A DNA stretch of 64,000 bases from Candidatus Zhuqueibacterota bacterium (GTDB taxonomy: Bacteria; Zhuqueibacterota; Zhuqueibacteria; Zhuqueibacterales; Zhuqueibacteraceae), in NCBI GenBank assembly GCA_022616415.1, contig JAKEEU010000194.1:1-64000 (forward strand). The letters are read 5' to 3'. A program made the translations under genes and the position numbers. Positions 45,022 through 53,962 of this stretch are shown here, piece by piece. Position 1 is the stretch's first letter, and each line of letters starts with the position of its first letter. Under the pieces are notes generated by a model that ran no database searches, was not told the DNA's origin, and saw only the letters and a list, made by a program, of their open reading frames with translations.

Positions 45022-47898
45022 ATGTCGAAATATTCCATTTTGTTTTTCTGCTTCTTTATTGGTTGCAACACCGCAACCCAAAATCGTATGAATGCACCAG
45101 TCAATTCCCAATCTGCCGAAAAATGGGTCGAAAAAACGCTGGCGCAAATGACGCTGCGCGAAAAACTCGGGCAGATGTTTTTTTATCATCTCGACACCAA
45201 TTTCAAAACCAACGACGATCCGGCCTGGCAAAAGATTGAGATGCTCGTCAAAATGAATCATATCGGTGGGATTCATCTTTGGCGCGGCGAGCCTTATGCG
45301 ACGGCGTATATGACGAACCGCCTGCAAAAGCTGGCGAAGATTCCGCTGATTTTTACCGCCGATCTCGAACATGGCGCGGCGCGTTTTGGCGGCACGGATT
45401 TTCCGCCGAACATGGCGATTGGCGCGACCGGCGATCCGCAGATGGCCTACCAAATGGGACTACACAGCGCTCGTGAAGCGCGCAGCCTCGGCATTCATCT
45501 CACCTTCGCGCCGGTTGTGGATGTCAACAATAACCCGCTGAATCCCATCATCAACGTGCGCTCTTTTGGTGAAGAGCCGGAGATGGTAGCGCGTTTCACT
45601 GAGGCGTTCATTCGCGGCTGTCACGATGGCCGATTGCTCACGACGGCCAAACATTTCCCCGGACACGGCGACACGGCGGAAGATTCTCACATCGAGCTGG
45701 CTTACGTGCCGGCGGACAGCGCGCGGTTGGAGCAAGTGGAGCTTGTGCCGTTTCGTCGCGCGATTGCCGGCGGCGTGGACTTCGTCATGACGGCACATCT
45801 CAACGTGCGCGGCGTCGCCATGAATCCGTATGATGCGGCCACCATCTCGCCGGAGATTATGACCGGTTTGTTGCGCCAGCGGCTCAATTTCGACGGCGTG
45901 TTGATCACCGACTCGATGCGCATGTGGGCGATGACGCACAATTATACCGATGCGTTCGCCACGGTGCAAGCCGTCAAAGCCGGCGTTGACGTCATTCTCG
46001 TGCAGGAGAACGTTCCGGAGATGCTTGCCGAGCTGGAGAAGCGCGTGCGCTCCGGAGAGATTCCGCTGACGCACATCGATCAATCCGTGCGGCGCATTCT
46101 CCGCAGCAAAGCCAAGATCGGACTGCAACAAGAACGTTTGGTGAATCTGGATTCGCTGGCGGCTCACCTTGGTACTTCGGACGCCAAACAAGCTGCCGAA
46201 AATGCGGCGGCGCAAGCCATTGCCTTACTGAAAAATGATGACTCAATTCTCCCTCTCTCCCCTGCTGATACCGGCCGTGTAGTGATCATTGAGTGGTGGG
46301 ATGAATCTCATTCTCGCGCCACCAGTTCGTTTGTTCGCGAGTTGGGGCGTTATCTGACGAATTGGGAAAATTTTATTCTGACGCCCGATGCGGATCGCGA
46401 TCTATTCGCCGAAATTTTGCAGCGCGTCCGCGCCGCGCGTCTGCAAATTTGGCCAGTTTATACGCCGCTGCGAGCTTGGAAAGGTCACGTAGGTTTGCCC
46501 GAAAGCTTGCAGCCGCTGGCTGATTCTTTGTTTGCCACCGGTGTTCCGGCAGTCGTGGCGAGTTTTGGCAATCCTTACATCTATCCGCAAGTGCAAAACG
46601 CCGCGGCGTATTTGGCGACATTTGGCGGCACCAACATTTTAGAGATCGCGGCGGCGCGGGCTTTAATAGGTGTAACGGAAATTTCAGGGAAATTACCGAT
46701 TTCGATTCCCGGCTATTTTGAGCGAGGCGCCGGAATAAAGCTGGCGGCGAAAGGCACACAACCGATCGCGCCGACCGCGATACCGGATTGGCGCTTGCGT
46801 ACCGGCTTTCCGGAAGAGGCGAAAATGAGCGCGGCCAAATTGGATTCCGTTCGCCTCGTGATGCAAGACGCCGTGCGCGACTCCGTTTTCCCCGGCGCGG
46901 TTTTATTAGTGGCGCGCAATGGCCTTATTGTGATGAATGAAGCTTTCGGCACCATGGGCTACAAAGAGTTCAATCGTCTCATGCCGCTGGACGCCATTTT
47001 CGATATGGCTTCAGTGACCAAATGTGTTGCCACGACGACGGCATGCATGCTGCTTTATGAGCGCGGGCTGCTCGACCTCGACGCGCCGGTACAAAAGTAT
47101 TTGCCGGTGTTTGCCGGCGCCAATAAAGAAAAAATAACCATCCGGAATTTACTCACTCACAGCTCCGGCCTCACCGCCTATCGACGCTATTTCCTCGACC
47201 ACCATGCTCCCGGCGAAATTATCAAGGTCATTCTCAATGAGCCGCTGGAAAATCCGCCCGGCAGCAAAACGGTGTATTCCGATCTGGGCGTTATTCTGCT
47301 GGGAAAAATTGTCGAAAAACTTTCGGGTCAGCCGCTCGATTTGTTTTGCCGCGAGCAGATTTTCGCGCCGCTCAAAATGAGCGAAACTTTTTACAACCCA
47401 CCGCAAGAACTCCTCTCACGCATCGTGCCGACGGAGTTTGATTCGTGGCGCGGCCGCATGGTTCATGGTCAGGTTCACGACGAGAATGCTTTTGCGCTCG
47501 GCGGCGTTTCCGGCCATGCGGGGTTGTTTTCCACGGCGAGAGACTTGGCGACATTTTTGAATATGTTGCTGAATGGCGGAGCTTACGAAGGTGGGCGGCT
47601 CTTGAAACCGGAAACCATAGCTTTATTTACAGCGCGACAAAATATCGTTGCTGGCAGCAGCCGTGCGCTGGGTTGGGATACGGCAGACGGCAAGAACTCC
47701 GCCGGCCATCTCATGAGTCAGCGCGCGTTCGGTCACACCGGCTTCACCGGCACTTCGGTTTGGATTGATCCCAAAAAAAATATGTTTGTCATTCTGCTCT
47801 CGAACCGCGTGCATCCGACGCGGAATAATCAAAAGCTTCTGAGTTTTCGGGCGAAGTTGCACGATGCGGTGATGAAAGCTATTGAGACTTCTCCTTGA
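45022..47898 (+). CDS. Lipoprotein: GH3 (NagZ-like) fused to class C beta-lactamase/PBP-like serine hydrolase
   Basis: KHFPGHGDTAEDSH and LITDSMRM (GH3); SVTK, YSD, FGHTGFTG (beta-lactamase fold); lipobox FFIGC. Confidence 0.9.
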   Translation: MSKYSILFFCFFIGCNTATQNRMNAPVNSQSAEKWVEKTLAQMTLREKLGQMFFYHLDTNFKTNDDPAWQKIEMLVKMNHIGGIHLWRGEPYATAYMTNRLQKLAKIPLIFTADLEHGAARFGGTDFPPNMAIGATGDPQMAYQMGLHSAREARSLGIHLTFAPVVDVNNNPLNPIINVRSFGEEPEMVARFTEAFIRGCHDGRLLTTAKHFPGHGDTAEDSHIELAYVPADSARLEQVELVPFRRAIAGGVDFVMTAHLNVRGVAMNPYDAATISPEIMTGLLRQRLNFDGVLITDSMRMWAMTHNYTDAFATVQAVKAGVDVILVQENVPEMLAELEKRVRSGEIPLTHIDQSVRRILRSKAKIGLQQERLVNLDSLAAHLGTSDAKQAAENAAAQAIALLKNDDSILPLSPADTGRVVIIEWWDESHSRATSSFVRELGRYLTNWENFILTPDADRDLFAEILQRVRAARLQIWPVYTPLRAWKGHVGLPESLQPLADSLFATGVPAVVASFGNPYIYPQVQNAAAYLATFGGTNILEIAAARALIGVTEISGKLPISIPGYFERGAGIKLAAKGTQPIAPTAIPDWRLRTGFPEEAKMSAAKLDSVRLVMQDAVRDSVFPGAVLLVARNGLIVMNEAFGTMGYKEFNRLMPLDAIFDMASVTKCVATTTACMLLYERGLLDLDAPVQKYLPVFAGANKEKITIRNLLTHSSGLTAYRRYFLDHHAPGEIIKVILNEPLENPPGSKTVYSDLGVILLGKIVEKLSGQPLDLFCREQIFAPLKMSETFYNPPQELLSRIVPTEFDSWRGRMVHGQVHDENAFALGGVSGHAGLFSTARDLATFLNMLLNGGAYEGGRLLKPETIALFTARQNIVAGSSRALGWDTADGKNSAGHLMSQRAFGHTGFTGTSVWIDPKKNMFVILLSNRVHPTRNNQKLLSFRAKLHDAVMKAIETSP

Positions 47899-47944
47899 AA
47901 AATAAAATTTTCTTTCATATATTCAATCATTAAGAGCATCTTGT

Positions 47945-48232
47945 ATGCGCGATGAAATTCAAGACCGGTATGGTAATCCAATTTATCTTACGGATGAACG
48001 ATGGCAACATATCGTTGATCACCATCCGGAATTGAGTGGTCATCGTGCTGAAGTTTTAAGCGCTATCCGCTCCGGTAAACGTAGACAGGCTCCGCTATAT
48101 CCTGACACATTTTATTATGTTAAAACCTTTCCTCGCTTGAAAGGAAAACTCAGATATATTCAAGCTGTCGTTGCGTTTCACTGGAAGGGTGATCAACCCA
48201 ACAATTTCGTCGTTACTGCACATCCTGTCTAA
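47945..48232 (+). CDS. Small toxin-like protein (possible RelE/BECR-type nuclease)
   Basis: YLTDERWQHIVDHHPEL...YYVKTF...YIQAVVAFHW...NFVVTAHPV; followed directly by a DUF2283 gene. Confidence 0.5.
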   Translation: MRDEIQDRYGNPIYLTDERWQHIVDHHPELSGHRAEVLSAIRSGKRRQAPLYPDTFYYVKTFPRLKGKLRYIQAVVAFHWKGDQPNNFVVTAHPV

Positions 48233-48248
48233 TCTTGGAGGCAAAACG

Positions 48249-48602
48249 ATGCGTCTATCTTATGATCCGGAAGTTGACTTATTAGAAGTTATCTTTGACG
48301 AACGCCTGCATGGGGTGGAAAATGAAAAAGCAGCTTTTCAACTGCGTGATGGAATCATTTTGTACGTTACTGCTGATTTAAAAAGAATGATACAACTGAC
48401 TGTAGTGAACTATCGCCGATATGCTGAATTGCCGGTGGTTCATTTTGAAGGTTGGAATACTTTCTCAAAAAAGGATAAGCAGCAATTATTGCCACTTATT
48501 GCTTCTCCGACTTTATTAGCTTTTTTGAAGCTTGATCCAAAGACCGGTTATGGCCATCTCACCACGCCGGATGTTTTGGAAATGTTTGCCGTCGCCGCTT
48601 AA
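48249..48602 (+). CDS. DUF2283 family protein
   Basis: MRLSYDPEVDLLEVIFDE signature. Confidence 0.8.
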   Translation: MRLSYDPEVDLLEVIFDERLHGVENEKAAFQLRDGIILYVTADLKRMIQLTVVNYRRYAELPVVHFEGWNTFSKKDKQQLLPLIASPTLLAFLKLDPKTGYGHLTTPDVLEMFAVAA

Positions 48603-48732
48603 GAAAATTTAAAAGCTTCTCAAGTGTTTTCGCGCCCAAATCAAAGGGAATACAAAATAGCCCTTTGCGTGTTTGTTAAGATATTCAGCGCGACACTTTA
48701 AGAATGCGGGAAGAATTATAAACAGATATAAG

Positions 48733-49608
48733 ATGCCGATCACGATCTCCATTTTCAACAGCAGCATCAGTTTGATCTTCATTGCATTATGCTTTACCGA
48801 GAGCCTCTTCGCCGGCGCGTGGACGCAGCGCAAGGATCATTACTATTTCCGCCTCAGCGGTTTCTCCTTTAACTCCCGCGCTATTTTTGACAAGAACGGG
48901 AATCGCGTTGACCTCACCGACAACGGGCGGTTTACCGATATTGGCGCGTATGCTTATCTCGAATATGGCTTGAGCGACGTGGTGACTTTTGTCGGCTCGG
49001 TTCCCTACAAGCGCTTGCGCTTTCGCAATGAGAGCAGTACGATGCCGTTAAATCGAAAAGGCATCGGCTGGGGTGATGTTTATCTCGGCCTGCGTTATTT
49101 GCTTTCCGATAAAGGCCCGGTCACTTCGCTGCAAGCGGCTTTCAAGCTGAGCACCGGGTATCAAACCGATACCACGGCGTTGAGTCTCGCGCCGCCGCTC
49201 GGCGACGGCCAGAATGATTTCGAGCTGCGGGCGCTGATCGGGCAATCGATTTTGCGCCACACGGCTTACTACAATCTGGATATCGGCTATCGCGCGCGCA
49301 GCAAGACGCCAGTGGATGAAATTCCTTTTGCGTTTGAAGCCGGTCTCGGTCTCGGCAAAGCCGCCTTGCTTATCGGGCAAATTTACGGCGTGCGCGCGCT
49401 CTCCGGTGCAGAAGCAGTCACGATAAAGACGCAGAGCCAAACTTCATTGAACCCGGTTGAAGATTATGTCAAAGCGCACGCGCAAGTGATCTTGCACGTT
49501 GTGAAAGGAATGGACGTGGCGTTCATTTATGAAAATCTTCTCGCCGGCCGGAATACGGCTGCCGGGAGAAGTATCGGTGTGGCTTTAGCGCTCTTTAGCG
49601 TGCATTAA
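48733..49608 (+). CDS. Putative outer-membrane beta-barrel protein
   Basis: Signal peptide and alternating beta-strand-like pattern. Confidence 0.55.
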   Translation: MPITISIFNSSISLIFIALCFTESLFAGAWTQRKDHYYFRLSGFSFNSRAIFDKNGNRVDLTDNGRFTDIGAYAYLEYGLSDVVTFVGSVPYKRLRFRNESSTMPLNRKGIGWGDVYLGLRYLLSDKGPVTSLQAAFKLSTGYQTDTTALSLAPPLGDGQNDFELRALIGQSILRHTAYYNLDIGYRARSKTPVDEIPFAFEAGLGLGKAALLIGQIYGVRALSGAEAVTIKTQSQTSLNPVEDYVKAHAQVILHVVKGMDVAFIYENLLAGRNTAAGRSIGVALALFSVH

Positions 49609-49740
49609 TAAAGAAATCGCTTGAATTTTTGCCAAAAGCTCGTTAATTTTAAATGTTGGCAATTTAAGTCGCTTAAATTAAATCTGAAATGATCGGGAGG
49701 AAGAAATGGCCACAAACATCGATATTTATAAGGAGAAAAA

Positions 49741-50064
49741 ATGTCCCATCCCCTCGAAGTAACCGATGTGAATTTCAAAGACGAAGTGTTGAGTTCCGAC
49801 AAACCCGTGCTGGTGGATTTTTGGGCGGAATGGTGCGGCCCGTGCAAGATGATCGCGCCGGCGGTGGGGGAATTGGCCAAAGAATACGAGGGCCGCTTCA
49901 AAATCGCCAAGCTCGACGTGGATGCCAATTATCAAACCGCCGGAGAGTATGGCGTCCGCAGCATTCCGACCTTGCTCATCTTTAAAAACGGCAAAGTCGT
50001 CGATCAAATTGTCGGCGCCGTGCCGAAACAGCGGCTCAAAGAAAAGCTCGACGCTAATCTTTAA
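49741..50064 (+). CDS. trxA: Thioredoxin
   Basis: WAEWCGPCKM, GVRSIPTLLIFKNGK. Confidence 0.95.
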   Translation: MSHPLEVTDVNFKDEVLSSDKPVLVDFWAEWCGPCKMIAPAVGELAKEYEGRFKIAKLDVDANYQTAGEYGVRSIPTLLIFKNGKVVDQIVGAVPKQRLKEKLDANL

Positions 50065-50242
50065 TGAGAACAGCATGGACGAACGCGGAAGTTTTCGCGT
50101 GATTTTCAGTCGCAACCAAATTTTTAAAAATTTTAAATTTTCAATTTGCAATTTGCAATTTTCAACTTGCCGTTGGCCGAAGCCTAGACCATTTTCCCAT
50201 TCAGGTTTCGGCCAACTTTTTTTGCAATCGCCGCGCTGAATC

Positions 50243-51454
50243 ATGCCAAAACCAAATGTCTATGACTTGCTGATCGCCGGCGCGGGTCCGGCCGGATTAA
50301 GCGCTGCCATTGCTGCCGCCAAAGCCGGATTGCGCGTCGCCGTTTTCGAGCGCAGCAAAGAAATCGGCTATCCGGTACACACCAGCGGCGGCAGTTGGAT
50401 TACCGAGCTGCGAAGACTCGGCGTGCCTGAGCGATTTATGCATCCAATTCGCACCGGAAAGTTTTTGGCGCCGGCAGCGACCGCCAGCTTTTCTTATGAA
50501 ACGCCCGTCAGTTGCATTTTAGACGTTCGCGGTTTGTATCAATATCTCGCCGGCCAGGCCGCCGCGGTCGGGGCGGATATTTTTCCCAGCGCCGGTGTTG
50601 AATATGCCGTGTTGCAGGACCATCAACCGTGCGGCTTGAAGGTGCGAAATCACGGCGAGTTTTTTGCGCCTCTGCTCATCGACGCAACCGGCGTGGCCGG
50701 CGTGTTGGCGCAACAGATGAATCTGCGCGGGCCGATCACGCGATACGGCCGGGGCGCGGAGTATGATTTCTATTGGCCGGAGTGGCCCGGCGATACGATT
50801 GCCTTGCTCTTTGGCAGCTTGGCCCCAAAGGGCTATGCCTGGGTGTTTCCGCATGGCGAAGCAAGAGCGCGTATTGGCATAGGTGTATTGTATCCGGAAG
50901 CCTCGACCGAGCCGCGAAAATTATTACACGCGTTATTAGCGCGTGGTGAGATCGCCGGCTGTCCCCTCATTCGCCGCGCCGCGCTTGAATTTCATCTTGG
51001 AACCATTCCGGCGGTGCCGCCATTGCAAAAAACTTCCGCGGCCGGCTTGATGGTGGTTGGCGATGCCGGCGGCCTGATTTCGACGCTGCTCGGCGAGGGC
51101 ATTCGCTTCGCTTTGGATATTGGCCGCATGGCGGGAGAAGTGGCAGCCGAAGCGCATCAGGTCGGACGGTTCGATGCCGAGTTTCTGACGCGATATGACG
51201 AACGTTGGCGCGAGCGCTATGGCCGGCTCTTTGCTTGGGGCTGGGCAATCAATCAGCGCCTGGCGGAATATGACGATAACGCGTGGAATGAAAAAATCGC
51301 GTTGCTCTCGCAATTTCCGGTTGAGGCCATTCCGGCGCTGCTGCAAGGCGATTGGTCAACGCCGTTGTTGCTCGCCTTGCTCTGGCACCATCGCCGGCGT
51401 TTGAGTCGGACGATGTGGCGGTATTTCTACAAAAATATGTGGAAAAAGTCTTGA
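50243..51454 (+). CDS. Geranylgeranyl reductase-like FAD-dependent oxidoreductase
   Basis: DLLIAGAGPAGLSAAIAAAKAGLRVAVFERSKEIG; VGDAGGLISTLLGEGI. Confidence 0.9.
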   Translation: MPKPNVYDLLIAGAGPAGLSAAIAAAKAGLRVAVFERSKEIGYPVHTSGGSWITELRRLGVPERFMHPIRTGKFLAPAATASFSYETPVSCILDVRGLYQYLAGQAAAVGADIFPSAGVEYAVLQDHQPCGLKVRNHGEFFAPLLIDATGVAGVLAQQMNLRGPITRYGRGAEYDFYWPEWPGDTIALLFGSLAPKGYAWVFPHGEARARIGIGVLYPEASTEPRKLLHALLARGEIAGCPLIRRAALEFHLGTIPAVPPLQKTSAAGLMVVGDAGGLISTLLGEGIRFALDIGRMAGEVAAEAHQVGRFDAEFLTRYDERWRERYGRLFAWGWAINQRLAEYDDNAWNEKIALLSQFPVEAIPALLQGDWSTPLLLALLWHHRRRLSRTMWRYFYKNMWKKS

Positions 51455-51524
51455 TTTTGTTCGATGATTTACATAAATTTAAAAGTTTTCGGCAAGAACG
51501 AACAAGCATCTTAGGAAAGGCATC

Positions 51525-52598
51525 ATGTTGGTTTTAATCATGGCAGGTGGGGCAGGAACGCGGTTTTGGCCCAAAAGCCGGGAACGCCATCCGAAGCAGT
51601 TATTGCCCATCGTCGGCGAGGGGACGATGCTGCAAAACACCGTGCGCCGATTGCAGCCGCTGGTGCCGGCAGAAAACATTTTTGTCATCAGCAATTCGGT
51701 GCAATATCCCGGCATCGTCGAGCAATTGCCGATGCTGCCGGCGGAGAACATCATTGTCGAGCCGCGGCCGAAAAATACCGCGGCCTGCATCGGCTTGGGC
51801 GCAGTGATGCTCCAAAAGCGCGAGCCGGACGGCGTCATGATCGTGCTGCCGGCCGATCATTTGATTAGCGACGACGAGGTTTTCCGCGAGACATTATTGA
51901 ACGCCGGCAAAATCGCCGCCGAAAAAGACGTTCTCATTACCATCGGCATTCAGCCGAGTTATCCGGCCACCGGATATGGCTATATTCAGTTCAGCGATGA
52001 GCGGATTTCGGCTGGACAAGCCACGGCTTATCGCGTCAAAACTTTTGCCGAAAAGCCCAATCTGGAAACCGCCAAGCGCTTTCTCGACAGCGGCGACTTT
52101 TTGTGGAACAGCGGCATTTTCGTTTGGCGCATTCCGGTGATCATGGGGCAGATTGAAGAGCACATGCCGCATCTTTATGACGGCTTGCGCGAGATCGCCC
52201 CCGCTCTCGGCAAACCGGAACAGAGCCAAATCATCGACCGCGTCTACCAGCAGATCAGAAGCATTTCGATTGATTACGGGGTGATGGAAAAAGCGCGGAA
52301 CGTGCTGGTGTTGCGCGGGCAGTTTCACTGGAACGATTTGGGCAGTTGGGATGAAGTTTACAAGCTGCTGCCGAAAGATCAGGACTACAATGCGACTGGT
52401 GAACAACCGCACGTGTTGTTGGAAAGCAGCGGCTGCCTGATCGACGTGCCGGGAAAAATCGTGGCGGCAGTCGGCCTGCGCGACTTGATGATTGTGGAGA
52501 CGGAAGATGCCTTGCTGCTTTGCCCACGCAGCCGCGCGCAAGACGTGAAAGACTTGGTCGAGTTGATCAAGCGGCGCAAGCTCCATCACCTGTTATAA
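51525..52598 (+). CDS. Mannose-1-phosphate guanylyltransferase
   Basis: MAGGAGTRFWPKSRERHPKQLL; VEPRPKNTAACIG; FLWNSGIFVW; FHWNDLGSWDEVY. Confidence 0.92.
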   Translation: MLVLIMAGGAGTRFWPKSRERHPKQLLPIVGEGTMLQNTVRRLQPLVPAENIFVISNSVQYPGIVEQLPMLPAENIIVEPRPKNTAACIGLGAVMLQKREPDGVMIVLPADHLISDDEVFRETLLNAGKIAAEKDVLITIGIQPSYPATGYGYIQFSDERISAGQATAYRVKTFAEKPNLETAKRFLDSGDFLWNSGIFVWRIPVIMGQIEEHMPHLYDGLREIAPALGKPEQSQIIDRVYQQIRSISIDYGVMEKARNVLVLRGQFHWNDLGSWDEVYKLLPKDQDYNATGEQPHVLLESSGCLIDVPGKIVAAVGLRDLMIVETEDALLLCPRSRAQDVKDLVELIKRRKLHHLL

Positions 52599-52646
52599 AG
52601 CGTAAATTTAAAACGTCATCTCTCGATTTATCTTCTTATTAATAAG

Positions 52647-52961
52647 ATGAAAGAAGAAGAAGTTCTATCCGGATTAGAGAAGTTAGTCGAAAGCTTGAGC
52701 ATTCAATTGCGATACGAAAAGGGGGATTTTGCCGGTGGCTATTGCGTGCTCGAAGACAAGCGCATGATGATCGTCAACAGCGCGCTATCGCCGGCGCAAC
52801 GCATCAAAGTATTGGCGGGCGAATTGGCTGGAATGAACCTCGAAGAGGTGTTCGTGCTGCCAGCTTTGCGCGAAGCCATTATGGAGGGAGCCTCGAGTCA
52901 GGGCAAGGCTCCTGCCAGTGTTGCCGAGGGACACCCCAAAAATATCCGCTCTGAAAATTGA
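52647..52961 (+). CDS. Small hypothetical protein
   Basis: ORF between co-directional genes; no family recognised. Confidence 0.5.
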   Translation: MKEEEVLSGLEKLVESLSIQLRYEKGDFAGGYCVLEDKRMMIVNSALSPAQRIKVLAGELAGMNLEEVFVLPALREAIMEGASSQGKAPASVAEGHPKNIRSEN

Positions 52962-52979
52962 ACCATCGTAGGAGGCGAC

Positions 52980-53438
52980 ATGGAAAAAATTGAATTGGTG
53001 CCCTATTTCAATGAGTCGCTGTTCATCCCCACTCTGCGCGCCAAGACCAAGGAAGGCGTTCTGGAGGAGCTGGTTGATCGCTTCGTGGAAGCGCGATTTT
53101 TGCGCAACCCGACTATCGCGCTGGAAATGATCCACCGGCGCGAGCAATTGGGCAGCACCGGCATCGGCCACGGCATCGCCATCCCCCACGGCCGAACGAC
53201 GGCAGCGGCGGACGTGATGATTGCCTTCGGCCACTCCAAAAACGGTATCGACTGGCAAGCCATGGACGATCATCCGGTACATCTCATCTTCATGGTGCTG
53301 GCGCCGCCGCAAGAGCTTAACAACCGCTACCTCCCCGTTCTCGGCCGTCTGGTCGAAGTGCTCAGCGAACCTCGTCAACGCGATAAATTTCACACCGTAA
53401 CCACTTTTTCCGATTTCATCAACCTTCTCAAAAACTAA
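52980..53438 (+). CDS. PTS EIIA (PtsN/fructose-type) domain protein
   Basis: GSTGIGHGIAIPHGRT with active-site His. Confidence 0.9.
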   Translation: MEKIELVPYFNESLFIPTLRAKTKEGVLEELVDRFVEARFLRNPTIALEMIHRREQLGSTGIGHGIAIPHGRTTAAADVMIAFGHSKNGIDWQAMDDHPVHLIFMVLAPPQELNNRYLPVLGRLVEVLSEPRQRDKFHTVTTFSDFINLLKN

Positions 53439-53788
53439 TGCCAGGAAAAATCAAAAACCAGATCGAATTTCTCGTTGCCTTGCAAGACCTCGATATCATG
53501 ATCAAAGAAATCGAGGAAGTGAAAGAATTGGGATTCGAAGTCAAGGGTGAGGGCCTCGCGGCTTTGGCGAGTGCGCGCGAAGATTTGGTGCTGAAAATCA
53601 AAAAGCCGCTGCTGGCGGCTTACGAACGGCTGCGCAACCGCTACAAACGCGCCATTGTGCCGGTCAAAGACGACAACTGCCTGGGCTGTTTCATGCGGCT
53701 CCCCACTTCGATCACCGCCCACGGCCGCACCGACAAAGAGGTGCTCGTCTGCGAAAATTGCGGGCGCTTTCTGTATTGGCTGTCGTGA
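53438..53788 (+). CDS. C4-type zinc-ribbon protein (short DUF164/zf-RING_7-like)
   Basis: N-terminal coiled-coil remnant; CLGCFMRLP...VCENCGRFLYW. Confidence 0.75.
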   Translation: MPGKIKNQIEFLVALQDLDIMIKEIEEVKELGFEVKGEGLAALASAREDLVLKIKKPLLAAYERLRNRYKRAIVPVKDDNCLGCFMRLPTSITAHGRTDKEVLVCENCGRFLYWLS

Positions 53789-53962
53789 TATGCGTTCACT
53801 AAACCGCACATTTCCCCGATTGTAGCCAAAGCAATCTTATAAGCTCAATGTAAATGAGCCTTGCTTCGACCAACTCATTCCCCCTTTATGATAAATCTAC
53901 GCCAGCCACTTTTATTAAAATTTTGTAACGCTGAAAAACTCAAAACGAGGAGGCGCGTTTGG

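Noticed and set aside
45460-46215. 251-aa minus-strand ORF
   Set aside because: Antisense to the GH3/beta-lactamase gene.
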